Positions 15,914 through 24,825 of a stretch of DNA of 64,000 nt are shown here, one piece after another. Position 1 is the stretch's first letter. Each line of letters starts with the position of its first letter. This DNA comes from Pirellulaceae bacterium (GTDB lineage Bacteria; Planctomycetota; Planctomycetia; Pirellulales; Pirellulaceae): contig BPJV01000005.1 in assembly GCA_026004795.1 (NCBI GenBank), positions 124,001 through 188,000 on the forward strand. The letters run 5' to 3'. Under the pieces are notes generated by a model that saw only the letters and a list, made by a program, of their open reading frames with translations, was not told the origin of the DNA and ran no database searches. The position numbers were made by a program, and so were the translations under genes.

Positions 15914-18472
15914 ATGAAACACCCTAGCGATCAATTCGATTCAGGCACCGGTGACACACCGTTGCCGGGTTCGCCTCCCGCTGGCGATGCCGACTCCCAG
16001 ACGCGGACGGTCGCTTACCAGGGGCGTGGGGAGCCGGCGGCTTCCCATGCTGTCGTCGACGAAGATCAGCCAACAATTATCTCCGATCGCCCGGCGGCAG
16101 CGCCGGACGAGTTCTTTCAGTCGATGCCGCTGGGGAAGCTAGCGGCATCGCTGGAGGGGCGCCGCTTGGATCATTTCATCGTCGAGCGAATGATTGGCGG
16201 CGGTGGAATGGGTGCCGTGTTTCGTGGCAGGGATGAGCGACTGAACCGCACGGTGGCGATCAAGGTGGTCCCCGCTGCTCGCCGAGATGCGGAGACATTG
16301 CGTCGGTTTCGATTGGAAGCGCAAGCGGCGGCGAAGCTCGACCACCCCAATATTGCTCGTGTCTATTACGTCGGCGAAGCCGATCACTGGAACTACATCG
16401 TCTTCGAATTCATCGATGGCGTGAATCTCCGCGATCTGGTGGCCATGCACGGGCCGTTGAGCATCGATGATGCCGTCTACTACACACGTCAGGTGGCCGA
16501 GGCACTAGAGCATGCTCATGAACGTGGAGTCGTCCATCGCGATATCAAGCCGTCGAATATCTTGATTACTGCCGGTGGCATCGCCAAGGTCGTCGATATG
16601 GGGCTAGCACGTCACACGGCCGTCGATCGCTCCACGGCCGACGAGACGGCCAGCGGTGTCACGTTAGGAACTTTTGATTACATCTCACCCGAGCAGGCGC
16701 GGAATCCGCGCGATGCCGACGTGCGCAGCGACCTTTATTCGTTGGGTTGTACCTTATTCTACATGTTGACGGGCAACCCGCCGTTTCCTGAAGGAACCGC
16801 ACTGCAGAAGCTCCTCAATCATGGTAGTTTGCCTCCTCCGGATCCTCGCGCGTGGCGAGAAGATATTAGCGATCAGTTGTACGCCATCATGATGAAACTG
16901 ATGGCCAAGCAGCCAGCCGACCGTTATCAACGGCCCATCGATTTGGTCAACGACCTGATGCTATTGGCTGAGGTGGAGAATTTGCCGCGCAGCCAGACGC
17001 CCGGCACCGTTTTGATGGCACCGACGGTTGCGCAACGCTCGTTGGTTGAAGCCAGTCTGCCGTGGTTGATGGCGTTGGCGGCATTGCTGGGGACGGCGCT
17101 GTGGTTGCAGGTCCAGGATATCTCCAGTCGCTATCAGTTGCCGGCGCTCAACTATGAACGGCCCACTCTGGGGCCAGGGGCCGCCAAGGTGGCGACCACG
17201 TCGAGCCAGCCGGCGACGGTTGATCGTGCCGCGCCGACGGACGAGGCATCAGCCGCATCGAGTAGCCAAGCAAACGGTGGCGACGAGTTGCTCTTGCCCG
17301 AACGCCCAGTGGGGTTGCAAGCCGTTGTGGTGGCTGCCAAGGAGGAAGAGGTGCAGGGAGGTCGGTGGGCAGCTTCCTTGGACCAGGCACTGCAGGCACT
17401 GCAAGTTGACAGTGGACTTCGCGAGATAGTTGTCAGGGGGGAAGTTAGTCTGAACCGTCCGATGCGGTTGGGAGGGCGTCGCTTTGTGATTCGTGGGGAA
17501 GCGACGAAGGGGGCGACGATTCGCGTTCGCCTGCCAAGCCAATCGGGAGACGGGTTGGCGGCGAATGCTCTCGAGTTGGCCAGCGGCCAGCTGCTGTTCG
17601 AAAATGTCCACCTGATGGTTGATGCGCGGCAGCGTGCCGGGGACTCCGTGGCCCGATGGCTTCGCCTGGCCCCCGGGGCCCAAGTCACGTTTCGACAGTG
17701 TTGGGTCACCTTGATTGACGATCCGCGCCGCACCAAAACGGCTACCGCGGATTGGATTGCGGTACCCGTAGCAGCGGAATCGACAGCCAGAATCGAGCCC
17801 GACGCCTCCGCCATCACCCGTATCGGTGTGGAGCGGACGGTGGTGCGGGGCTATGCCAACCTGATCCGTTGGCAAGCTACCGCAGATCCTGGCGTGCAGC
17901 TGGAGGTCAACTTGCGGGAATCCCTAGTGGCGCTGTCCGGTTCGCTCCTGAAAGCCGATCAAGTGGTTAGCTCTGCGGCCGGAGCGGGCGTGGGCGAGCA
18001 AGCGGTGGCCAAGTTGATTTGCCAGGATGCGACATTGTATACCCGCCAGCCACCCTTGGTGCTGAATTTTGCCGGCGCGCCCGATCCGGCCTTTAAGATC
18101 ACACGGCTGGCTCAGCGATGTGTTTTTGGAGCCCCAATGGGGAGTGTTTACGCCGTCATGGAGGGCGTGGTTCCCGATAATCTGTTCGGGCCCTTCGACT
18201 GGCTGTATCTCGGCGGAAGAGAAAACTACTATGACTCCACCATTCGTGGGTTGTGCAGTTGTCGTGATGAGTTGGGATCGGAAGTGTTCGTCTTTGGCTT
18301 TGAAGAGAGTCGCGCCGATGGATGGTTTACGGAGGAGAATTTTCAGCGTTCGGTACCTTGGAAGAGTCCCACGAGCATCGAGGCCGTGGAACTGTCGCGG
18401 GCCACGCCGGCGGATTTCGAACTAGCTGACAAGGCGGAACCCGTTGGGTTCCGACCGGTTAATGGAACGTAA
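15914..18472 (+). CDS. Membrane Ser/Thr protein kinase with extracytoplasmic beta-rich C-terminal region
   Basis: 852 residues. N-terminal acidic, Ser/Pro-rich linker; Hanks-type kinase domain about residues 85-355: glycine loop MIGGGGMGAVFRG, Lys117 in VAIKVV, catalytic HRDIKPSN with Asp210, a DMG in place of DFG (KVVDMGLA), and GTFDYISPEQ. A single membrane helix follows (LPWLMALAALLGTALWLQV, near residue 380). The outside part of about 450 residues is beta-rich with repeated segments (IVVRGEVSLNRPMRLGGRRF, LLFENVHLMVDARQ) that look like a right-handed beta-helix. It probably senses an envelope or extracellular ligand and signals inward. Single gene; no adjacent phosphatase. Confidence 0.9.
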   Translation: MKHPSDQFDSGTGDTPLPGSPPAGDADSQTRTVAYQGRGEPAASHAVVDEDQPTIISDRPAAAPDEFFQSMPLGKLAASLEGRRLDHFIVERMIGGGGMGAVFRGRDERLNRTVAIKVVPAARRDAETLRRFRLEAQAAAKLDHPNIARVYYVGEADHWNYIVFEFIDGVNLRDLVAMHGPLSIDDAVYYTRQVAEALEHAHERGVVHRDIKPSNILITAGGIAKVVDMGLARHTAVDRSTADETASGVTLGTFDYISPEQARNPRDADVRSDLYSLGCTLFYMLTGNPPFPEGTALQKLLNHGSLPPPDPRAWREDISDQLYAIMMKLMAKQPADRYQRPIDLVNDLMLLAEVENLPRSQTPGTVLMAPTVAQRSLVEASLPWLMALAALLGTALWLQVQDISSRYQLPALNYERPTLGPGAAKVATTSSQPATVDRAAPTDEASAASSSQANGGDELLLPERPVGLQAVVVAAKEEEVQGGRWAASLDQALQALQVDSGLREIVVRGEVSLNRPMRLGGRRFVIRGEATKGATIRVRLPSQSGDGLAANALELASGQLLFENVHLMVDARQRAGDSVARWLRLAPGAQVTFRQCWVTLIDDPRRTKTATADWIAVPVAAESTARIEPDASAITRIGVERTVVRGYANLIRWQATADPGVQLEVNLRESLVALSGSLLKADQVVSSAAGAGVGEQAVAKLICQDATLYTRQPPLVLNFAGAPDPAFKITRLAQRCVFGAPMGSVYAVMEGVVPDNLFGPFDWLYLGGRENYYDSTIRGLCSCRDELGSEVFVFGFEESRADGWFTEENFQRSVPWKSPTSIEAVELSRATPADFELADKAEPVGFRPVNGT

Positions 18473-18733
18473 CCGGCCCCACATCCCTTGATTTTCCGCC
18501 CGGTGGTATACAAACTTAAAAGTCCCACCGATTTCCGAATCGGCCCGATACCAACATCGTCTACCGTGGTGGAATTTAGAAGGTCGCGGCCAGTGAGCTG
18601 CACTGCCACGCGCGCCGGCCATCGGCTGTCGCCGTGGGTGATGGAGACGACAAGCGGGTCCCCGCCATATCGGAATCGTTTACGTGTGCCGCCGGAAGTG
18701 CGGTTGAACTTTGGTTTTCAGGAGAGGAATTGC

Positions 18734-19156
18734 ATGAGACGACTATTGGTTGGTGCATTGGTTCTTGGTTTATGTGGTGTGGCGAGTTCGCCTGCGTTGG
18801 CGATTAAGCAACTCAATGACCACTTCAAGAAGCTCTATGCCGGCGACGATGCCGATGAGGGTTTCAAGATGTTGGTCGATGAGGCCAAATGCAACGTATG
18901 TCACGTGGACCGAGAGAATAAGAAAAAGGTCCGCAATCCTTACGGGAAAGCGCTGCACGAAGTCCTCGAGGAGGCCGAGTTCCCATTGGCTGAGTTCAAA
19001 AAGGATCCCGAGAAATACGCTGAAGAGCTGACCAAGCTGTTCAAGAAGGTCGAAGGGATGGAGAGCGGTTCGCAAAAGTACAAGACCTTTGCCGACCGTA
19101 TGAAGGCTGGGCTGCTGCCCGGTGGGGACGTCAAAGGCAAGCCGGACGGGCAATAA
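18734..19156 (+). CDS. Small secreted protein with one CxxCH haem-type motif
   Basis: 140 residues from ATG 18734, which has GGAGAGG 6 bases upstream. Signal peptide ending SSPALA; then a Lys/Glu-rich helical protein with a single C-N-V-C-H motif (EAKCNVCHVDRENKKK), the attachment site of a c-type haem. It resembles short cytochrome c-like proteins found singly in planctomycetes. No clear distal Met ligand stands out in the expected place; MESGSQKY and RMKAGLL are candidates. Likely periplasmic electron transfer or redox sensing; partner unknown. Confidence 0.82.
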   Translation: MRRLLVGALVLGLCGVASSPALAIKQLNDHFKKLYAGDDADEGFKMLVDEAKCNVCHVDRENKKKVRNPYGKALHEVLEEAEFPLAEFKKDPEKYAEELTKLFKKVEGMESGSQKYKTFADRMKAGLLPGGDVKGKPDGQ

Positions 19157-19199
19157 TCGACCCATTCCATTTCCTTATGTTCCGGTAGAATACGCAGGT

Positions 19200-19236
19200 C
19201 AAGCATCTTGGTCTTCGGGGTGCTTGGCTTTTTTTG
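19200..19236 (+). terminator. Rho-independent terminator after the cytochrome-like gene
   Basis: CAAGCATC (from 19200) pairs with GGTGCTTG across a short loop containing CTTCGG, followed by CTTTTTTTG. It is about 45 bases beyond the stop codon. Confidence 0.82.
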
Positions 19237-19399
19237 TTTCCCCGACGCCAACATGGCCTGACGCCACTGGTAAGCTTGCGCTGAGACGGCAAACTTTTCT
19301 GGCCACCATTACGTAGGAAAGGGCATTGGCTGGGGAGCCCCTGGCCAGGCGGCAGGTAATTCCTCCACAAGGCAAAATAACAAGATTGCAAAGGAGCAA

Positions 19400-20035
19400 A
19401 TGATGAAGCGATGGTTGTGTGTCTTGTCCGTCGTAGCCATTATCGGCGTCTTCTGGCAGCACCCGGCAGTGGCGCAGGATGAGGGCTGGATCGTTATGTT
19501 CAACGGCCAGAATCTGGATGGTTGGAAAGCCAGCGAGAACAAGGAAAGCTGGAGCGTTGAAGATGGCGCCATCGTGTGCCATGGGCCGCGATCCCATCTG
19601 TTTTACCAGACCGAGAAACCTTTCAAGAATTTTCACTTCAAGTGCGAGGTGATGACGACGCCTGGCAGCAATTCAGGCATCTACTTCCACACGCGCTATC
19701 AAGAAACGGGCTGGCCCAAGTACGGGTTCGAATGTCAAGTCAACATTTCCCATGCCGATCCGCGCAAGAGTGGAAGCCTCTATGCGGTGGTCGATGTGTC
19801 CGATCCCCCGGCAAAGGATAACGAATGGTACACGCAGGAGATCATCGTGCAGGGGCGGAACGTCAAGTCGATCATCAATGGCCAGGTCGTCGTCGACTAC
19901 ACGGAACCGGAGGGGAAGGAGCCGTTTTCCGATGATTTCGCCCGGGTCTTGGGCGAAGGTACGTTTGCTTTGCAGGCGCATGATCCACAAAGCAAGGTTT
20001 ATTTCCGCAATTTGAAGGTGAAGCGACTGCCGTGA
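19400..20035 (+). CDS. Secreted DUF1080 (3-keto-disaccharide hydrolase-like) protein
   Basis: 211 residues. Signal peptide (LCVLSVVAIIGVFWQHPAVAQ) and one DUF1080 concanavalin-like domain: WIVMFNGQNLDGWK, SWSVEDGAIVCHG, HFKCEVMTTPGSNSGIYFHT, YGFECQVN, then EWYTQEIIVQGRNVKSIING and GTFALQAHDPQSKVYFRNLK. Some members of the family hydrolyse 3-keto-glycosides; others may only bind carbohydrate. AAAGGAG lies 8 bases before ATG 19400 (ATG 19403 also possible). Its stop overlaps the GTG start of the next gene, indicating one operon. Confidence 0.9.
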   Translation: MMKRWLCVLSVVAIIGVFWQHPAVAQDEGWIVMFNGQNLDGWKASENKESWSVEDGAIVCHGPRSHLFYQTEKPFKNFHFKCEVMTTPGSNSGIYFHTRYQETGWPKYGFECQVNISHADPRKSGSLYAVVDVSDPPAKDNEWYTQEIIVQGRNVKSIINGQVVVDYTEPEGKEPFSDDFARVLGEGTFALQAHDPQSKVYFRNLKVKRLP

Positions 20036-22401
20036 GCCGATGGGTGCTGCGACGCGCACGCCGTAACGGGTGGCATGCACTGTTGGTGCTGCTGCCATTG
20101 GTAGGTGTCCTGGGGACGTTCCCTTCCGCCGCCGGCGTTCCGCCGTGTGCCTTCCTTGGATCGATGGCCGGCAGGGCAGGCGTGGGGCAAGCCGGGGGTA
20201 TGGCTCCGCTGGCGGTGGTCGTCGCGCCGCAGGGGACGGCCGAGCGAGAGCGTGGCGAGCCTGTGGACAGTGCTCCGGCGTCCACCGCGCCATGGCAGTT
20301 GGAGGTGGGACTGGCGGGAGTAGTCAAGGTTGGCCAACCGTGCCCCGTCCGCGTGGTGGGGCCTGCCGCCGTCCTCAACCAGGCATCGTGGTTAGAGATT
20401 CGCACCGTCGACGGCGATGGAGTGGCGGTGACGTATCGCTGCGTTATCGACAAGCCGCTTGCAACGCGCCGCGGGGCCGCAGCGGAAGGGTCTTTGCGAG
20501 CGGTCGTGCGCATCGGGCGGAGAGGGGCGGAGATTACCGCACGGATCTTGGATGCGGACCACCGCGAGTTGGGCCGAGTGGAAGCCAGGCACGAGGATCT
20601 GATGTGGCTCGAGGCGGGGCAACCGCTGGTGTTAGCTTTGGCAGATAGTTGCGGCCTGGAGACTCTGGTACGCACCGATCAACGCCATGGCACGGCGACC
20701 TTCTCCATCGCCACTGTCGAGCAGGCGGAACAGTTGCCCGAGCACTGGCGCGCCTACCTGCCTTGTGACCTGGTGATAATCCCTGTCCGCCAGAATGGGT
20801 GGCTGGAGACACTCACCCTTGCCCAGTGGCAGGCGTTGGATGATTACCTGCGGCGTGGCGGAAACGCGATGGTGGTGATGGCTGGGGTTCCACAGGGTTG
20901 GGAGTCGGATCCTCGTTGGCAGGTATTGCGGTCGTTGATTCCGGGAAAGATCGTCGCGGAGGGTACGGTGCGCGATCCCGGGTTGCTGGAAACACTGGTG
21001 GCGACCGATCATCCGATCGCGCCCTTTGCGACGCACGTATTGGACGAGGTACGCGGGAACATAGAGTTGCAACTGGTGGACCATCTGGCACGGCCCGTTC
21101 CGTGGTGGGTCCGTGCGCCGCATGGCAATGGCACGGTCCAATTCGTCGCCTCAGACCTTGGCTCAGGGGCATTGGCCCAGTGGCAAGATCGGCCGCTGAT
21201 TTGGGAGCGCTTGGTGGCTCCGTTTTTGGATACGTCGATCAGCGAAGCGGCGCAGGGGGCGGAGAAAGCGTCGAGCAATTATCTGGGCTATAACGACTTG
21301 GTAGGCCAGTTGCGGGCTACTCTGGACTATTTTCAGGGGGTACGTGTCCTCTCCTTCGGGCAATTGACCGCTATCCTCGCGGTGGTGCTGCTGGTGGTTG
21401 GCCCGGTCGACTACTACGTATCGGTGCGCTGGTTGCGGCGGCCGGATACCAGTTGGTATCTCTCCGGTGGCGTGCTCCTTGCCACCTCGATCGGCATGGT
21501 GGTACTCTATCGGCAGATGCGGCCCGATGAACTGCGAATCAATTGGGCGCAAGTGATCGATGTCGACACGACCAGTGGGCGAGTCGACGGGCGCTTGTGG
21601 GCACACGTCTATTCCGGGCGGGCACGGAAGTTGGAGGTTCGCCCGGTAGGCAAGGTCGGTGGCGGAGTGCGATTGGATTGGCAAGGGCTGCCGGGAACCG
21701 GATTGGGCGGTTTGGATACCAGTTTATCCACCGAGCACGGGATGCCTCCCTATGCTATTTCCATCCAGCGGGGTGGGGCGTGGATCGATGGGGTGGGGGT
21801 GGCAGCCGCGGGGACGAAAGCGATCTATGGTGATTGGATTGCCAACATCGAGTTGGCTGGCCAGAGCGACCTGACGGAACTCAGCGGAGTGGATCAGGTG
21901 ACCGGCACCGTGGTCAATCCCTTGCCGATGGATCTTCATGACGCCGTGTTGTTCTACCACAACTGGTTCTACCGATTGAACAGCCGGATTCCTGCAGGTG
22001 GCTCGATCTCCATCGGCTTGGACAACATTCCCAAGGACATCTCGCGTAAATTGACCGACCGGCGGAACATCGAACAGTCCGAATTGGCCTCCCGTTGGGA
22101 TCCTGCCGATCGCCAGGCCATGGATCGACTGCTGGAGTTGATGATGTTTCATAAGGCCGCATCGGGGCGCAACTACACATCGTTGCAGCATCGATATGAA
22201 ATGCACATGGACTTGAGCAACCTGTTGGAAACCAATCGGGCCATCTTGGTAGCCCGGGTCGATGTGCCCATGGTCGAGTTGGAGGTACAGGCGGAGGATC
22301 GCGAGGATTTGAAGCCCATTGCGGAACTGCAGCGCGTATGGTGTCGCTTGATCCTACCCGTCCAGCCGTCCTCTGGCTCTGCGGTGGCTGCTCGTCGTTG
22401 A
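20032..22401 (+). CDS. Large exported membrane protein of unknown function, partner of an ABC ATPase
   Basis: 789 residues starting at GTG 20032, overlapping the preceding stop (GTGA). N-terminal hydrophobic signal (WHALLVLLPLVGVLGTFPSAAG). A glutamine-amidotransferase-like Rossmann segment follows (CDLVIIPVRQNGWL, then QWQALDDYLRRGGNAMVVMAG), as in the periplasmic parts of GldG-like proteins. Two membrane helices lie near residues 440-505 (FGQLTAILAVVLLVVGPVDY and YLSGGVLLATSIGMVVLY), followed by a beta-rich second exported domain. No catalytic motif recognised. The ABC ATPase gene follows 23 bases after the stop, so the protein may be the non-canonical membrane partner of that transporter. 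Confidence 0.75.
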   Translation: MSRWVLRRARRNGWHALLVLLPLVGVLGTFPSAAGVPPCAFLGSMAGRAGVGQAGGMAPLAVVVAPQGTAERERGEPVDSAPASTAPWQLEVGLAGVVKVGQPCPVRVVGPAAVLNQASWLEIRTVDGDGVAVTYRCVIDKPLATRRGAAAEGSLRAVVRIGRRGAEITARILDADHRELGRVEARHEDLMWLEAGQPLVLALADSCGLETLVRTDQRHGTATFSIATVEQAEQLPEHWRAYLPCDLVIIPVRQNGWLETLTLAQWQALDDYLRRGGNAMVVMAGVPQGWESDPRWQVLRSLIPGKIVAEGTVRDPGLLETLVATDHPIAPFATHVLDEVRGNIELQLVDHLARPVPWWVRAPHGNGTVQFVASDLGSGALAQWQDRPLIWERLVAPFLDTSISEAAQGAEKASSNYLGYNDLVGQLRATLDYFQGVRVLSFGQLTAILAVVLLVVGPVDYYVSVRWLRRPDTSWYLSGGVLLATSIGMVVLYRQMRPDELRINWAQVIDVDTTSGRVDGRLWAHVYSGRARKLEVRPVGKVGGGVRLDWQGLPGTGLGGLDTSLSTEHGMPPYAISIQRGGAWIDGVGVAAAGTKAIYGDWIANIELAGQSDLTELSGVDQVTGTVVNPLPMDLHDAVLFYHNWFYRLNSRIPAGGSISIGLDNIPKDISRKLTDRRNIEQSELASRWDPADRQAMDRLLELMMFHKAASGRNYTSLQHRYEMHMDLSNLLETNRAILVARVDVPMVELEVQAEDREDLKPIAELQRVWCRLILPVQPSSGSAVAARR

Positions 22402-22424
22402 ACGTTTTTTGGTATTGGCTGGCC

Positions 22425-23363
22425 GTGATTAAAACAACGAATTTAACCAAGAAATATGGCGACATGTTCGCCATCAAAGGGATCAACCTCGAACTGGAAG
22501 AGGGAGATCTATTCGGATTCATTGGGCCCAATGGTGCCGGCAAGACGACCACCATGCGAATCATCGCCACGTTGCTCAGTCCGACCTACGGCGAAGCCTA
22601 CGTCTGCGGCCATTCGATCTATTCCGACCCCAAGGAGATCCGTCGCCTTGTCGGGTACATGCCTGACTTTTTCGGTGTTTACGACGACATGACGGTGGTC
22701 GAGTATCTGGAGTTTTTTGCAGCCGCCTACCGGATTCCGGCCACGAAACGTCGCGCTCGCTGTGATGAGATGCTGGACATTGTGGATTTGGATTTCAAGC
22801 GAGACGCTTATGCCAATACCTTGTCGCGAGGGCAAACGCAACGGTTGGGATTGGCCCGCGTCCTGCTGCATGATCCTCAGGTGTTGCTGTTGGACGAGCC
22901 GCTAAGTGGTCTGGATCCGCGCGCCAGAATCGAGATGCGCAATCTGTTGCGCAAGCTCGGGCAAATGGGCAAGACGATCATCGTCAGCAGTCACATCCTT
23001 CCTGAACTGGCCGATATCTGCAACAAGGTGGGCATTATCAATCGCGGTGAGTTGGGGTTCAATGGATCGATTGCCGATTTGATCAAGTCGGTGCGCCCAC
23101 ATACGATCTTGGAGATCGAGATCGACGATCCTGCCCAGCAGGAGGCGGCGCGAGAATACCTTGCCCAACATTCTTTGGTGTCGGAGGTGAAGACCAATCG
23201 TCCGTGGTTCGAGGTGACTTTGAAAGAGGGCGTGGCTCAATACGGAACATTGGCGTCGGACCTGGTCCACGCGGGGTATCCATTGCGTCGGTTCGTGGAG
23301 AAAGAGACCAACCTGGAGTCAGCGTTCATGGCATTGACCAAAGGTTCCGGTGCGAAGATTTGA
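22425..23363 (+). CDS. ABC transporter ATP-binding protein
   Basis: 312 residues from GTG 22425 (MIKTTNLTKKYGD), the usual N-terminus for this class; the frame is open back to 22338 but that part overlaps the upstream gene. Walker A GPNGAGKTT near residue 34, signature LSRGQTQRLGLARVL, Walker B VLLLDEPLSGLD, switch His in IVSSHILPEL, and a C-terminal extension as in drug or Gld/Nos-type exporters. No ABC-2 permease is encoded next to it; the next gene is convergent. The upstream 789-residue membrane protein is the only apparent partner. Confidence 0.92.
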   Translation: MIKTTNLTKKYGDMFAIKGINLELEEGDLFGFIGPNGAGKTTTMRIIATLLSPTYGEAYVCGHSIYSDPKEIRRLVGYMPDFFGVYDDMTVVEYLEFFAAAYRIPATKRRARCDEMLDIVDLDFKRDAYANTLSRGQTQRLGLARVLLHDPQVLLLDEPLSGLDPRARIEMRNLLRKLGQMGKTIIVSSHILPELADICNKVGIINRGELGFNGSIADLIKSVRPHTILEIEIDDPAQQEAAREYLAQHSLVSEVKTNRPWFEVTLKEGVAQYGTLASDLVHAGYPLRRFVEKETNLESAFMALTKGSGAKI

Positions 23364-23368
23364 ACAGG

Positions 23369-23402
23369 GCGGCGGAGATTGCGGGATCGCCGCTGAGTTT
23401 TG
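23369..23402 (+). terminator. Weak terminator-like hairpin after the ABC ATPase gene
   Basis: GCGGCG (23369-23374) pairs with CGCCGC (23388-23393), then TGAGTTTT. The stem is short and the T-run broken, so the call is tentative; it sits between two convergent genes. Confidence 0.4.
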
Positions 23403-23418
23403 ATGGACGTGCGACGGG

Positions 23419-24552
23419 CTAACCGGTCGCTTCGTCGGCCAACCGATTGAGGATGGCGATGCCTTGGCGAATGGTTGCATCGGAAGCGGCGTAGGAGATG
23501 CGGAAATGCGTGTCCTGGCGGCTAAAAATCTTGCCCGGGATGATCAGCAGGTTATTGGCAATCGCTTTTTCCACGAATTGGCTGCCGGTGAGGCCGCCAG
23601 GGGCTTTCGGGAATAAATAGAACGCGCCACCGGGGGTGGTGAATTCGAAGCGGTCGCGGAGGCCGTCGATGAGCAAGTCCCGCTTGCGTCGGTAGGCGGC
23701 ACCATGATCGGCCATCGAGTAGTCCAGGGCGGCTAGACCAGCCCACTGAGCCGGCTGCGGTGCGCAAACGAACGAATACTGCTGCAATTTGATCATGGTC
23801 TGTAGGACTGCGGCGGGGCCATGCACCCAACCCACGCGCCATCCGGTCATGGCGTGGCTCTTGGAGAAACCGTCGACGACGATCGTCTGTGGATTGAATT
23901 CCGCCGGACTGACCAGCTCGCCCTCGTAGACGAATTGACTGTAGATTTCGTCGCTCAATAGAGCGATATGACGTTCGGCGGCGAGCTCTGCCAGACGACG
24001 CACGTCCTCCCGGTCGGGAGTCACTCCGGTAGGATTGCCGGGAGCGTTGAACAGAATCAATTTCGTGCGGGGGCTGATCGCCTGCTCTACCCGTTCAACG
24101 TCGAGGCGAAAATCGGGATAGGTGTCGATCAACACGGGGATGCCACCGGCCAGCTTCACCAAGGGGACGTACATCACGAAGTAGGGATCGAAAACGATCA
24201 CTTCGTCGCCAGGATTGACCAGACTGAGGATGGCCAATACCAATCCTCCACTCGTTCCTGAACAAATGAACACATCGCGATCCGGATGAGGGTACTGACG
24301 AGCGATCCGCTGACGCAACGCATCGCGTAGCGGCTCGATTCCCTGGGACACGGTGTAGCCATTTTTTCCCTGTCGAATCGCGGCAATGGCCGCCTCTTGG
24401 ACAGGTTGCGGCACGTCGAAGTCGGGCTGCCCGATGCTGAGATTTACAGGGTTTTCGAGTTTGGCGGCCAAATCGAAGACCTTCCGAATACCGCTGCTGT
24501 CGAAAGCCTGCGTGCGGTCGGCCAGCCATTGTTCGGGGGAGAATGCAGACAT
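23419..24552 (-). CDS. PLP-dependent class I/II aminotransferase (aspartate aminotransferase-like)
   Basis: 377 residues from ATG 24552, the start that matches the family N-terminus; the frame continues upstream without homology. Motifs of fold-type I transferases: NLSIGQPDFDVP, YTVSQGIEPLRDALR, FNAPGNPTGVT, LLSDEIYSQF, and the PLP Lys231 in VDGFSKSHAMTGWRVGW; C-terminal FRISYA carries the carboxylate-binding Arg. It most likely transfers amino groups between aspartate or another amino acid and 2-oxoglutarate; substrate cannot be set by eye. It stands alone on the minus strand. Confidence 0.92.
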   Translation of the reverse strand: MSAFSPEQWLADRTQAFDSSGIRKVFDLAAKLENPVNLSIGQPDFDVPQPVQEAAIAAIRQGKNGYTVSQGIEPLRDALRQRIARQYPHPDRDVFICSGTSGGLVLAILSLVNPGDEVIVFDPYFVMYVPLVKLAGGIPVLIDTYPDFRLDVERVEQAISPRTKLILFNAPGNPTGVTPDREDVRRLAELAAERHIALLSDEIYSQFVYEGELVSPAEFNPQTIVVDGFSKSHAMTGWRVGWVHGPAAVLQTMIKLQQYSFVCAPQPAQWAGLAALDYSMADHGAAYRRKRDLLIDGLRDRFEFTTPGGAFYLFPKAPGGLTGSQFVEKAIANNLLIIPGKIFSRQDTHFRISYAASDATIRQGIAILNRLADEATG

Positions 24553-24825
24553 GGGAGCATGATTGGTAAGGGAACGACGGGAGTGGTAGACCGTTAGCAA
24601 CCTCGGAACTTGGTTCTGGCCCTGATGCAACGGTCCTGAGATGCATTCGCATTCAGCGATGCGTACTGTTATCCCCTGAATCGAAGTCTCCGGCAATCGG
24701 TCCGGGAGGCCATCGGCACAGGTTCGGCGATGGGGGTAGGGCGGCGCTCTAGTCCCCCGCGACCGACGACGAGGCAAGCGAGCCTGATTCACTGACTGAA
24801 GGTTTGCCGCGGGGAAAGGGGCAGG

